Below, one piece after another: positions 48,625 to 60,471 of a stretch of 64,000 nt of DNA (the first letter of the stretch is position 1; each line of letters opens with the position of its first letter). The position numbers and the translations under genes were made by a program. The stretch is from Caenorhabditis elegans (lineage: Eukaryota; Nematoda; Chromadorea; Rhabditida; Rhabditidae): contig NC_003284.9 of NCBI RefSeq assembly GCF_000002985.6, positions 8,246,001 to 8,310,000 on the forward strand, given 5' to 3'. Under the pieces are notes generated by a model. It worked only from the letters and a program-made list of their open reading frames with translations. It did not search any database and was not told where the DNA came from.

Positions 48625-50388
48625 ATGTCTGGGGCGGGTCATTCCCTCAACTCGGACCCTGTCACTACTATAGCAACGTCATCATCGGAGCCCGTGACAT
48701 CTCCAAGTAGTGCATCGCATGTTCCTGTGCAAACGGCTCCTGCAAGTCATGGTGCACCTTCTTCGGTTGCCAGCCAACCTCCAGCATCAGTTGATGGAAA
48801 AGCTGGCGCTCCCGATGAAGCACGAACAGCGTCGTCTGCATCTAACCCGCAAGGAAGTGAACATCCGGGATCGGTAGATCCAGCAGCAACAACAACGGCT
48901 GCGACCACATCTGCATCCACAACATCTATTACTTCTACTGCTGCAACAACGACAACTACTACGACAACCGGTACCACTGCAACAGGAAGAGTTTCTCCAA
49001 CAATTCCTCCTGAAACTTTGTTCCATGATGCCATTAAGAGGTGTAACAACTGTAAGTTTTTGATATATTGTATACGACCCCATTGTTTTTCAATGGTGGA
49101 TTTTAAGACTCGCTTTAATATTTTCATATTTCAGGTTTGTTCCTTATTCGGAAGCTTCGTAACAAGCAGGATCACATAGCAAGATTGTTCCTTGACACAT
49201 CTGGAAATGATCAAGCGGAATTCAATAGTGCTTTTCAAAATTACAAGGATTTCGGACTGATGGTGCACGAAGTTATGATGTTTTATGAGTATGCTTTTTG
49301 AATTTTTTTTTGTGAAAAACAGTTAGTTTATCTTCAGCAAACTCGATCACATTGCCCGCCACTTACCGAAAGCTTTGCCACCAATTGATAACATCAATCT
49401 GATGCGTACTTTGTACACTCAAGAGCATACAATGTGCCACATAAACATTAACAACCTTCTGGAGAAGATGATTGATTGTGGAAATTGGAATGAAGGGAAT
49501 TTTGTAAGCCGTTATAGCTTTGAAACTAATTAGACGTATTCAATTTATTTTTTAGCAAACATTTTTTTATCTGTCGGAATTGCTACGTTGTGGGTCGACT
49601 CGTAAATACAGCAACCTTCCGGAACAGAGACTAGTTCCACCGGCAATGTTCCATTCGCAGGCAACAAATTCGCATGCAGCCTTTGAGCATGCATTCAATG
49701 GATTGAGAAAGGAAATTGCCAATAAGTCACTTGGAATCTATCCGAAGGTCCTGCAGCGAACCACTTGCAGTCTTATCATTGAAGTAAGTTGTTGACTTTT
49801 TTGATTGAAAATATTTTTTTAAAACTCATTTTTTCCAGTTTCTATTTGGATGCGGTGGAGCAAAACCTGGCGAAAAAAATACTGATAAGGAGATTGTGTA
49901 TACAATCAAATTTCTGATTATTGAGCGGAACGGAAGCATTGAATACATCAACATCATGGCTCCAACTGAGGATTGGCATATGGTCAACGATTATGCGATT
50001 CCAACGGTAATCAGATGCAAATTTAAAATATATGATTTCATGCAGAGACATATAGCGCATAAAATTTACAAATTTCAGATCAATCCATTTGCACCATCTC
50101 GCTATGAAGTTTATCGTCGCCTAACAAAGCAAGCCAATATTCATCTGTTCAATTGTTTCGCTCAGAATCGATGGACTGCTGGCACGCTTTTCCATTTCAT
50201 CTCCTTGTATGGGAAATTCCGGGAACTTTTTACCACAAAATGCCGTTCTTGCAAGTAAGTGAAAAACTCATTGAATTAGTTTTTGAATTTCCAATTTCAG
50301 ACAAGTTCTCTCTCGCAAAAACTTCTTGCCGCCACTCATCTTTGACATACGAAACCCTAACAATGCTGCTCACGAAGTTTGTCGCTAA
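48625..50388 (+). CDS. Mediator complex subunit 27 (MED27) homologue, 468 aa
   Basis: Exons 48625-49051, 49135-49288, 49338-49503, 49556-49783, 49839-50006, 50079-50254 and 50301-50388 (TAA). The first ~135 residues are Ser/Thr/Ala/Pro-rich and disordered, with a long Thr run from ACN repeats (48889-48990). A helical region beginning FHDAIKRCNNCLFLIRKLRN then continues through the MED27 body. The C-terminal zinc ribbon is diagnostic: KCRSCKQVLSRKNFLPPL, then HEVC near the end, i.e. CxxC...HxxxC spacing as in human MED27. MED27 sits in the Mediator tail and helps activators recruit RNA polymerase II. Worm literature names a MED27 gene mdt-27, which I remember as T18H9.6 and not X-linked, so this may be that gene or a paralogue; I leave the symbol blank. 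Confidence 0.88.
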
Positions 50389-50828
50389 ACATTTCTCAGT
50401 ATTTAAGTATTGTTTTCTTAAATTAAAAATATATTCAAGCATTTCTTACTAACCTTATCATTTCCTAATCTTTAAGACCTTTTTTTCCATTGATCTCAAA
50501 ATTTGTTCAAAATATGTGTATGTGAATGATATCTCTGTTTTTCACTACAATCTCATGTTTATACTTTGCCAGAATTTTTTATTATTTATTTATATACGTT
50601 ACTAGTCCCGTTGCTTAAACTTGTCATCAACTTAAATGAAAATGTTGACGTGTAACTGAATATTTCAATAAATGACAAATTTTTGAATACGATAACAAAG
50701 CTCTTCATAAATCGGCTTTGCGCTCCGGGGGCAACAGAAATATCAAAATCATGTGAAATATTTAATTTTTACTTAGTTCAATAAAGCTAACAAAGAAAGA
50801 AACGCATTTGAAACATATTAAAAGGCTG
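50389..50828. other. Convergent gap with MED27 poly(A) signal
   Basis: AT-rich 3' region between MED27 (+) and the F-box pseudogene (-). AATAAA occurs at 50667-50672 on the plus strand, about 280 nt past the MED27 stop; a second plus-strand AATAAA lies near 50781-50786. No exon seen. Confidence 0.5.
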
Positions 50829-52711
50829 TTACATATATAGCTCAATTTCTTTTTTCACAGAATAAATTTGATCATGAAAATTATACCAGTGTTCGAGTTC
50901 TTGAGAATGCTTAAACAATGATATCCTGTTATTGTAGGCTTTGTTCATAATTTCTTGGAAATGTTTGCTAGACAACTCCGTGTTGGAAAGAATGATCTCC
51001 ATATCACTTCCAATTCCATAAAGTTGATTGATTTCGGGAAGGCGATTTTGCAAGTCGGTGAATTTTTTTGAAGAAGGTTTTCCTGAGTTTTAGTTGGAAA
51101 TCTGTCATGCCACACGTGAAACAGAACAATGTACCGTCCAACGTCATCCACGACTCCGATACTTGCCAATAGCCCATCATTTCTTGAAAAGTTAAACGTA
51201 TCAGTACAGTCGAAAGTTCCCGCACTTAGCCATTTTTGTTTTCTAAAAAAAACGGTTCGATTTTTGATTCGTAAAGTTAAAAAAAACCAATATGATTTTA
51301 CTTACATGCAACGCTTTGACCGACTATTTTTGTCCCATGAAATGGTTTCCAGCTTATTAAATGTTATTTCGTCCGATGGGTCCCAAGCAAACTCCATTCT
51401 TTCCAAAATTGGTTTTTTCGAGACCGTTTGCCATTCCAAAGCAAGTTGTTCAATGTATCGTATTGTAAAATTATGCTCTTTAAACTTTACAGTCTGACAA
51501 TTAAAGCTTAGTAGCTTTTGCCCGTTAACCCAGTTTGCGTTGTAGAGTGATAAGTGTTGTACACTGAATATCTGAAACCAAAAATCATCAAATTCAACTT
51601 TTGAAATCAAATCTCACCTAGGGAAAAATGTAATCTTCCGTGTTTACGTCAATCTTTAATTTCTTTGTCACTTGTATTTTAGAACCAATAATTTCTAAGT
51701 CATAAATCTCAAACAAGTGTTTGCGATAACCACGAGTAAGTTTCAGTTCTGAGCATTTTTTGAAAACGGCAAACTGAACAAAGCTAACAAATCTCCTAGA
51801 TTTGGCTCCACGACGACTTGAACAAGAGTAGGAAAAAGTTCCAGAATGTGTTGTAGGATAATGGAAAATCCTTCGAGAATATTCTCATTTCTACATATAG
51901 TCTCAAATGGGGATCGTTTGGAATGATACGTTTTAAACGTAAATCCAGAAAACATTAAATCTTCTTCGTCAATATTCTTCTTGTTAAGGTTTTCTTCGTG
52001 ATCAAATATCCATTTGAGATGATTCCTATACTCCCAAAATGAAACAGTAATGCTTGGTTTTGGATAACAAAGATAAACATAACATGATCTTGCAGGACTG
52101 CGCTTGGAAATGTTTTTGAGATATTTGGAAGTTTTTTTCGAGCAGGATGAGAGATTGAGCCTGAAAACTACACAATTAGAATCATTCGGAAATTTCAAAA
52201 TTTTCAGTAATTCAGTAAATGAAAGTTGATTGAGTACGTTTTAGACGTTCAATATCAAGTATCGCACAGCAAACTATTAATTTTGTTTCCAATGGAGCGC
52301 CTTGCACTACGAAACTTTTTCTAGCGATTTTGATTTTTTGAAGACTTTTCACTTTTTATTTTCAGAAACCGTTTATAGAGAATAAATCTGCAGTATATCA
52401 AGATGAAAATTTCAACATTTTGATATATTTAGAGGCAGTTATCAAAAAAGTGCTCTATTACAGTTTTACAAAAAATTCCAGCTGTAGTGTTTCATGTAAT
52501 GGATGACAGATTTCAAAAAGAATAGAATTAAAAAAAAAACTCACGGATCAACTGGATCTAAATGTTTAAAACAAAACTCCAATGGTACTGCTGGTAGATC
52601 ACACAATGGAAAAGGTTTTGTTCGATTATTTCTTTTACAATTTCTTTGTCTTAGTCTTCTATAGATTTTTCGAACATTAGTAAGCACTCGGAAACATTTA
52701 CTTTGTATCAT
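50829..52711 (-). pseudogene. Decayed F-box protein gene with F-box-associated (FBA_2-like) domain
   Basis: Reads as a worm F-box gene with at least two lesions. Exon 1 is 52711-52545: a basic N-terminus, then the F-box PFPLCDLPAVPLEFCFKHLD and PVD. Exon 2 starts 52160 (LNLSSCSKKTSKYLKN completes the F-box). A 44-nt intron must be removed just upstream of ~51766 to reach FKKCSELKLTRGY. The frame then runs to an in-frame TAG that is the last codon before a strong donor (CCCTAG|GTGAGA, ~51616). The next exon (from ~51572) continues the domain: IFSVQHLSLYNANWVNGQKL and the FDCTDTFNFSRNDGLLASIG / VWHDRFP signature (exon from ~51242). After VWHDRFP the coding sense shifts frame at a run of seven A (~51065) into LQNRLPEINQLYGIGSDMEI, stopping at 50829. 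A donor at GAC|GTAAAC could skip the TAG, so partial expression is possible. F-box proteins are SCF ubiquitin-ligase adaptors; this family expands and dies rapidly in Caenorhabditis. Confidence 0.65.
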
Positions 52712-53118
52712 CAAATTATAAAATGAACACCCTTTGCGATGAAAGAAAAGAAGATGTTCGTTTGAAAATAGTGCGTAGCAAGAGAAATCTCAGAAGGCTA
52801 GGCGGAGGAAGAGGTCAATTGAATATGAGCTCTGTTACTCTTGTGATGCAAGGAAAGGATAAGTCAGGTGGCCCACGAAACCTGTTGCGTAAATACATAG
52901 GGCAATGCGTATGGATTTTTTAAGCTAGATATAGTATCAAGTATTGAGTAATATTGTTGCAAAGTCCATTTGAAACACCAATCGTTCAGTTGTGAAGTGC
53001 TCTTTATTATTTTCATAATTTTAAATCATTTATTCAAATTTCAACATAACGTATTAAAAATTAACAATAAAAATAACATATTGAATTATCAATAACAAAT
53101 CCAAATAAAATGTTTCAA
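52712..53118. other. Gap between two decayed minus-strand genes
   Basis: A 66-codon plus frame (52723-52923) is the antisense-side leader of the F-box gene and shows no splice partners. The rest is AT-rich. Nothing else supported. Confidence 0.45.
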
Positions 53119-53727
53119 TTAAAAAACACGACGAACAATGCTGGCATACGTCTTGAATCCTGAGCCTAGAAATTTCACAAATGATTTTTCTTCTTTGTAG
53201 GACATCAGTTCAGAGTCAAACTCGTCGCACATAACTGTCAGTTTTCTGCCAATATTATATTCAACGGTGTTTGAGTTGCAAGCATTATTTGCGAGAGAAG
53301 CTGAAATCAGTCAGCTGTTGAAAAAGTTTAAAAGTAAGACAAATAACTCACTGATAAACAGGGAGCTTAATTTGGTCCTAATAGACAACAGCGGGAGAAA
53401 GTGTAGACAAAAAATTAGGCAGCTTGACACAATTGAAAAATATCCATCACGCTTGTACGACATCATCTCAAAATTAAATTTATCACACAACTTTGTCAAT
53501 TCCTCTCCAATAGTAATATCACGTTTTTCTGCCCTCGAATAATCTGAAATATTTTACATGATAAAACAATTTTACAGAAACTAAGACATTATACAAACAC
53601 CTGTTGAAAAAATTACCTGTAACTGTGACTTGTCCAAGATCTGGAAAGATCGTTCTATGATAGGAGCTGAAATAATGAACAGAATAGTCAGGATCAGAAA
53701 AAATAAGAGTGTCGGTTATCGGTGAAA
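53119..53727 (-). pseudogene. Fragment or pseudogene of an unrecognised nematode family with an internally duplicated C-terminal unit
   Basis: Three splice-compatible minus exons: 53727-53617 (contains DTLIFSDPDYSVHYFSSYHR and TIFPDLGQVTV), 53543-53352 and 53300-53119 (TAA), joined by a GTAATT donor, a strong GTGAGT donor and TTTCAG acceptors, all in phase. The same unit occurs twice: IGEELTKLCDKFNFEMMSYK (exon 2) and IGRKLTVMCDEFDSELMSYK (exon 3). The second copy continues into an intact-looking tail, FVKFLGSGFKTYASIVRRVF. The first copy instead runs into hydrophobic sequence (SSCLIFCLHFLPLLS), as if the true tail was lost. No start exon was found upstream. I do not recognise the family; it could be a short functional gene, but lack of a 5' end and the partial duplication suggest decay. 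Confidence 0.5.
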
Positions 53728-54362
53728 CTGTATGTTGTCAATAAATTATTAAAATTTTAGGTATTAGAGTTTAGGAGGCAATCTAGCATGCACCTCCACC
53801 GATGGAAGGAAGGCGGACAGAAACATGTTTTTGTTTCACTGGATAGGTCACTTACGGGAAACATGTTTCTAGTTATGAGCACGGCCAAGAATAGCTTTTT
53901 TAAAAATAGAGAAAATTTCAGTGTTCAGGAGATCAGAAAAGAGTTGGTGGTATTTTGAGCTGAACTTTTGAGCTGAAGATTATTGAGCTCAAATTCAAGT
54001 TTTTTGAGTTATTCAAATTCGAATCTGAATTGTCGAAATCCCATTTATTCAATTGGATAATAGTGCATCAAGCACGTACTGCCAAAGTTATTGGGAAACA
54101 ATTAAATCAAGTAATAATCTAGTAGAACGTAACAAAGAACATGGTATATGAAAGGAAACCGTGATGGGAGAAGTGAATGTGAAAAACGTTATTTGGTTAC
54201 CTATTAGGAGTTATACGGGTACGATTAGGAGCCTAATCCTGAATCTTGATGTTTGGAAAGAATGAGAGGAAGGAAAGAAATATGGAAAGTTTTTGGATGA
54301 TAATTGATTTGAACTGGGAAACATTTCTTGAAACAGAAATGCACAACGATCATAGTAACAAT
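53728..54362. other. Intergenic region with GAGCT-rich stretch
   Basis: Around 53950-54005 the string GAGCT/GAGCTGAA recurs several times (TTTTGAGCTGAACTTTTGAG). The stretch 53790-53830 (CCTCCACCGATGGAAGGAAGG) looks like a dispersed-repeat fragment. The remainder up to the innexin stop presumably is the innexin 3' UTR. Confidence 0.4.
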
Positions 54363-56375
54363 TTAACGGGGAAGGGTAGCAGTGGTATCAGGGCTATCCA
54401 CGTCGGTTTCTTCTTCTTCGTCATCACTAGTCAACGTCTCAGCAACTGCCTTAGTTGGCGGTGGGAATGGAGTGTCATCGTCATCATCTTCTTGAAGATC
54501 GACTGGTGCAGAAGCTGGAAGAGCTGAATCATCGTCCTTCTTGTGAGCCTTCTCGGCCTCGCGGGCCCTGTATAGACTGAACATCTCTCCAAGCATTATT
54601 GAAGTGAACAAATCGCCAGAGTTTTGTTGAACAAGACGAGAAATGAAAACTCCGTCTGGGGTGAGACACTTATCAACAAAGTTTGCTGGGACAAAGCTGC
54701 CTCTTTCTTGCTCAGTTTGGAATTCTGGAGTTTGTTGGAGATAGCTGAAAGTATACAATTGGCTAGCTATATGAGTAAGGAAAATTTTGACTAACCTGTA
54801 GATAAAGTTGCGTCCAACGCTTTGAAGCATGTAGATAACCGCCCAGTAGGCCAATGAGCAAACGGTCAACAACCCAACGAAAAGAAGCCAGAACCAGAAG
54901 AAGACGTATACCTTCTCAGCCAACATGTTGATCACAATGACACATTGAATGCTATGGTCGTGTACAGAAGTAAGATCCATAATTGAGAAATCACACATTG
55001 TGACACGTGGGAAAATTCCAGTAGTTTCCCATTCACGTCCAGCCATCAGATCCTAAAAATTTCAAATCTTATTTCATGATAATTGTGGAACGCTCACTTG
55101 GAAAGTTTGCCATCCCCACATCCAACTCTTGGTTTCGAGGAAATAGGTAAGTATCCAGAATTGGAGAACAATGTTTGCAAGATAGAGTATTTTGACAAGA
55201 AGATAAAGAGCTGGCAAGAATTTTCCAGACGCGACCACACTTCCAGTCTCCTTGAAAACTGGTGACTCGTTGCGGAAATTGAGCTTCTTGAAGAAATATC
55301 TTCCGAATTTCGTTGCTTTCACTTGATCGTCGCTCATGTTAGACTTGATTTTACGAGAAGCTTCTGATACAGCAGCCAATTCCTTGATTTTGAGTTCTTA
55401 AAATAGATTTTTACTGATTTAAGATGCTTTTAAGGCTCGTTCAACATACCACAACTCTCGTTGAACGTTCTCCAAATAATCGATGGAAGATAGAAAAGGA
55501 AGGCTTGAAGAACAAGAACGATGGGGATCCACTGATAGTAACCGACTTGCTAAAAATGGTAGAGTTTAAATTGATTAAACGCTGTTGCCACTAATGAGTA
55601 ACATTTTCAGAGTTCAATCTCGATGTTTATTTTGAACTTTCTAGTGAATTTAACTGAGAAATATAATTTTTGGGAAACTTTTCAGATAGAAATTCCTTTT
55701 TCAAAATTTTTTATAATTTTAAAAAAAAATTTTGTCCACGATTTTTTAAGATGGAAAACTTTGCTTAAGTACTTACTGGTGTAGCAGTAACGGCATCATC
55801 CGGCGAAGTCACAGACATTTCTCCTTCACTTGCAAATGCGCCCGGCAAGAAATATGTACCTTTTATGAAGCAGTATGTTTCAGCATATTTCTCCCAAGTT
55901 CTGGTAAACTGAGCAGGCACCCAACATTGAATCGGACGGCCTACGTATTGCGACGCAGCCATCATGATGGCGGAGAAGCCCAGAAGGGTGGAGGTGTACT
56001 GATAGGAGAAGCGATCGGCGATGTCATTGGATTCTGCGGATCGTCTGGAAATTTTTAGCTTGGACGGAGGTTTGTCAGGGATTTTGGATTTGATATATTA
56101 ATGCGGCGATGCCACAGAGTTGAGCACTGTTGCAAGCCATGGGCATAGTTTTTTTAAACTTTAGTCAGAACAAACTGCACCGCCTTTGTAACCGTGCCCG
56201 AACTCTGCAAGTACAAACTGTTCTCAAAGTATTCGTTAGAGAACGACAATATCGTTTTATCAGACATTATAAAAGCATATCAATTTTCAAGATTGAGAAA
56301 TAAAAGACTGGATATTAATTATCAATGATCAACTCACTGGAATTTTCGCACATACGGCAGAAGAACCCCAATCAT
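54363..56375 (-). CDS. inx-5: Innexin gap-junction channel subunit (INX-5-like), 447 aa
   Basis: Exons 56375-56338 (ATG), 56044-55777, 55549-55450, 55396-55098, 55052-54796 and 54744-54363 (TAA). Innexin architecture: short cytoplasmic N-terminus, TM1 (STLLGFSAIMMAASQYVG), first extracellular loop with Cys53 and Cys71 (PIQCWVPAQF, ETYCF), the family-defining YYQW motif leading into TM2 (YYQWIPIVLVLQAFLFYLPS), cytoplasmic loop, TM3 (LVKILYLANIVLQFWILTY), second loop with GIFPRVTMCDF and DHSIQCV cysteines, TM4 (FFWFWLLFVGLLTVCSLAYW), and an acidic C-terminal tail (LQEDDDDDT, SDDEEEETD). Innexins form invertebrate electrical synapses and hemichannels. Exactly 447 residues matches my recollection of INX-5, and the inferred X location excludes inx-10/inx-11. 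The 5' exon is open upstream of the ATG, so a longer isoform is possible. One acceptor is TTTTAAG. Confidence 0.9.
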
Positions 56376-59300
56376 GTTGAGAGTTGCAACGCTCTGAAAA
56401 TTTTTATAGTCAATTAAATTGAATTACCATTTTTCGAAGAAAAAGGGAGTAAGTAGTAAAGGATTAATCGGGTTGGAAGTGTCGAAAACAACACCAGAAA
56501 CAGACAGTATCCAAAAAAAAAAAGAAAGATCACTGACATAGGAGAGAGAGAGGAAAACATAGAGAAAGTATTAAAGTGGAAAGACAAGAGACGTGCGTTT
56601 TGCATCAGAACCACCGGCAATAATGCAAAGGGAGGATGGGAAAATGGAATGAAATCGTCCCGCAACCATTAAACACCGTTTATCGCCGCCACCACCACCA
56701 CCACAGACCCCCCGTGTACATGAAGCTTTTTCAGGCACACTCTTTTTTCAGTGCTTTTGTGTATATTTTTTTCTGGCAAAAAATAATGTGAAACAAAATA
56801 ACACGACTTTGATGATTCAGTTATAATAAAACAAAAACAGAGGGACGGAAACCATACCACTATTGTATGATACTCGATTTAGTTTATATTCAACAAAACT
56901 ATTTGCAATATTTTTAAAACTTCCAAAATATCTTCAAAACGTTTTTGACGTTGCAGGGAGTCAGATGAGTTAGAAGGTCACGCTAATGACGTGCTTGACG
57001 GAGAAACGACGGAGAAAGGCGGAGAAGAGGAGTAGAGGGTGGAAGGTCAAACTTGATTGGAATCAATTAGTGGCCGAGGTGATCGGAGCGCACAGGCATA
57101 CGGGATTACTCAAGAATACATGATCTGTTCTGACTTTCCATAAGAGACAATTGAAACTGATCAATTAAGTAGGAGTTATTTGTTGAAATACGTTGCCAAG
57201 ATGTTTATTGAAGTAAGAATAATGGTTTGTGCTCTATAATTTTAATATACGTTGAACTACAGAAAACTGGAACCAACTTCTTTCAAAATTGCAGTATCAC
57301 TAACAGTTAGTTTCAATTTCATTTGTAGTGGTATTGGACAACACTCAGATAACAAAAGTCAGTAAACTTTCAACTTCTAAAATAACATCGGCAAAATGTT
57401 TACCTACTGCCTCATTTGTATTGACAACCTACATGATTTCTGGATTCAACCCCAAAAAGGCATGTACTGTCTAATATTTGAACAGTGTTTCGGAAACGTG
57501 TGGAAAGTATGCCATACTGGAGACGTTAGACAATATTGCAATACATAAGCGACACGGCGCACGTTTTGTGAGGTGGAATGGACACCGTCTTTCTATTTCT
57601 CTTCGAATTCCGTATGCGTCGGCCGGGCGATAGACACCGGTATAGTTCGGCAGACAACATTTGTTGAGAGGCGAGAAGGAGAGTTACGGTTGGAAAAAAA
57701 CGGTGAGGTTTGGGAGAGGGCATCCGATTTTGGTAAGCCAATCATGTTAGTGAATTGAAAAGTAGGAGGAGGGAAGTGATGATGAAAAATGTAGAGGAGA
57801 TGTGATGGTTTTCATTTCCCATTTAGTTTTCCTAGTTCTGCACCAATAGTGCAGCGATTCTCTGGCGGTAGTTTTTAAAAATCAGAAAAAAAGTGTCTAT
57901 ACACCAGTTTTAGGAATCAAAGAACGAACATCAAATTGAAAATTGCGTTACTCTCCCACAATTCAGATTATGAGTCTAGCTATAAAACCTTACAAACTGA
58001 GAAAAAGCGTAAAAATAGAAGGATGAATATGTGTATAGAACAGTTTTTAGTTAAAAATTAGAGATAAATGTAAAGACTTTGTTATTAAAACATATTTTAG
58101 GACAAAGTGAACCAATGGAAAAAATAAGGGAGTAACAGTCGTTAGCGTCGCGCCTCGTAACTAATGCAAATAACACCAGCCACCAGTACGCGTCGCCCAT
58201 TGATAGGGGTCACCGGGTCCTGCCGCGAAAGTTGGCATAATAAATAAGATTACATGTTTTTTGGAGACGAAAAGATCTGGGGACTGTTGACACGAGTTGG
58301 GCGCAGCTGGGCACGTTGGAAAAGGGTAACGGGTCAACTGAAATGGGACGGAATACAATAAACGTTTTGTGATATTACTTATGTATTCAAATTGCGAGGG
58401 ATATACGAAATGGGCACATAAAATTTATCATTGTACTAAAAAGTATTTTTATGTATTAATGCAATTATCATAACAGTAAAGTAATAACATTTAGAATCTA
58501 CCTAAACGCTGAGTGTGAGAGCAAAAATCGAAATTTCCGCAAACTTTACGTGAGGCACAACGGCGTACCAAAATTGTTATTTCTAGATTCAATAATATGC
58601 TTTGGATGAAAATCTAAAACTACATATTTAAAACTACATTTAATTTCGAAAATTGTTTCAAAATTTGATTTACGCCGTCGTCAAACGTCGGTTTTGAAAG
58701 AGCTCGGCCAAAAAATAACACTTGACGAACTTCGCAAAACACTACAGCCTTATGCACGTAAAAACAGTTTTTCTTCGCATGAAAACTATAGGATTCATGC
58801 ATGTGAATCTAAGTAGTTTTTTTAAAAGAAACATTTCAAATTGAGAAGTAGTCTGCAATCGAATGATGTGATGCGGTAGAAATTCAAAAACCAGTCAGTA
58901 GACAAAAGTACCGCACACAGTTACTACATCAAATATGTAAATGCTAAACTCTCCCCGACTGTTTAAAACCAAAGTAGTATGATTATGATTCACAAAACAC
59001 AGAAAATAGTGAATAGAAATTGTAAGAGGAGTTAAAGTTGGAATGAACAAGAAGAAGTGTCAGTGGTGGTATAATGTGACCTGTCAGACAAAAAGAACGA
59101 TCGTATCGGTCCGGCATTTTTACTCGAACCGACGGGAAGAGGGTTGGAGGAAGGCAAGACGCATTGATGTGCGACAACGACCTTGTTTCTGTTCTGGACT
59201 GATGAATTTTCGCGCATTATAACGTGGTAATCCACGAATATCCAATTATTATTGATTTTGAATTGGTTTTGAAAAAGGCGGAAGTTGGTGAAAATGGTAT

Positions 59301-60471
59301 CTTTAAAATGGTATGTACGGTTCTGTTATAGGTCTCCCGCAGCTTTATTTTAAGAGCTGATTCTATCTGGAGCAATTTGTTTTTCAACTAAATGTTTTCT
59401 CAGAAAATACATTTTTTGGAAGGATGTTTTACTAAAAAGTAAAACTAAACAGTCATTCAATTCCTCCATTGATTCTTTAAAGTCATTTTTCTTTTCAAAT
59501 AGAAGTTGGATAATACTTGTGTTGATTTTAACTTTCAAAAAAGTTCAAATTTTGAGATGTCAGTATTAAAATTTTTATGCAACCGTTTTCTGAATTCAGA
59601 GGCACATACAATTTCAAACATCATTTGAGGAAACTTGAATTACTTAAATTGAGAGTACTGTGAAACATTCGATTGTAAGACAAGACAAAATTAGTGACTG
59701 AAAATGTACCTAAATGAACAAAAAAAAGCGAAAGAAACGATTCAAATACAGGAAATGAAGTAAAAATTTAATAGAACCTTTTTCTTTTTTTCCGGTTGCT
59801 ACAACCAGGTTAAGTTTGCAACAGTTTAGAATTTATTACATTTTTGTCTATTATCTGGAATGTTGAACAATATGTGCGTCTATCAAAGCAAACCCCACTC
59901 CCCCCAAACAGTTTGACTCTACGGATTTTAAATTTATTAAAAGTTTCTCTAGTTTTCTTTGAATATTCAAAAAAGTGTATGACTAAAAATTGAAATCAAA
60001 TTTTTATCCAAAAAGTTGAATAATGAAATATCAGACCGAATATTGTATCTTATGACTAGTAAAAATACCGCAAAACCTACAACATCAAAAACACCGCTTA
60101 GTACAAACATGCTCAATATTTTCAAATTTATTCACAACTCCTTATCTCTGTTGATCAAACCATTTGTTTTGTTAAATAGTATTCAGGATTCTTTGTATGG
60201 TAGTTTTTAATTGCAGAATAATGACCATTTCATAATTTATTAGGAAAACTTTTATCACCATCGGAAAGTTTTTGTATAAGAAAAAAGGGAAATATGCTTA
60301 ATTTGAAAGAAAATTGGAAAGTTGTATTTATTTTTTTAAAGAAACTACCCAGAAAAATGGAATGTGCAAACATAATAAATATTTAAATGATAATTGATTA
60401 ATTAATTGAGGAACTTTAAAATCTGTTAACTTAATGATAAAATACGAAATATCACAAATAATATTTTCAGA
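56376..60471. other. 4.1-kb region upstream of the innexin gene
   Basis: No complete gene. Three GC-richer islands stand out of AT-rich background: 57530-57730, 58140-58370 and 59090-59200. They are candidate innexin enhancers, 5' noncoding exons or remnants. A purine-rich stretch with AAAGAAAGA motifs lies at 56510-56660 (minus-sense pyrimidine tract near the start). A CCACCACCACCACCACAG triplet run is at ~56689-56705. Confidence 0.45.

Noticed and set aside
53267-53542. 91-codon plus frame (Lys/Asn/Ser-rich)
   Set aside because: Antisense of the minus-strand exons 53300-53119 and 53543-53352, which have phase-matched splice sites and duplicated protein units; only one strand is likely coding.
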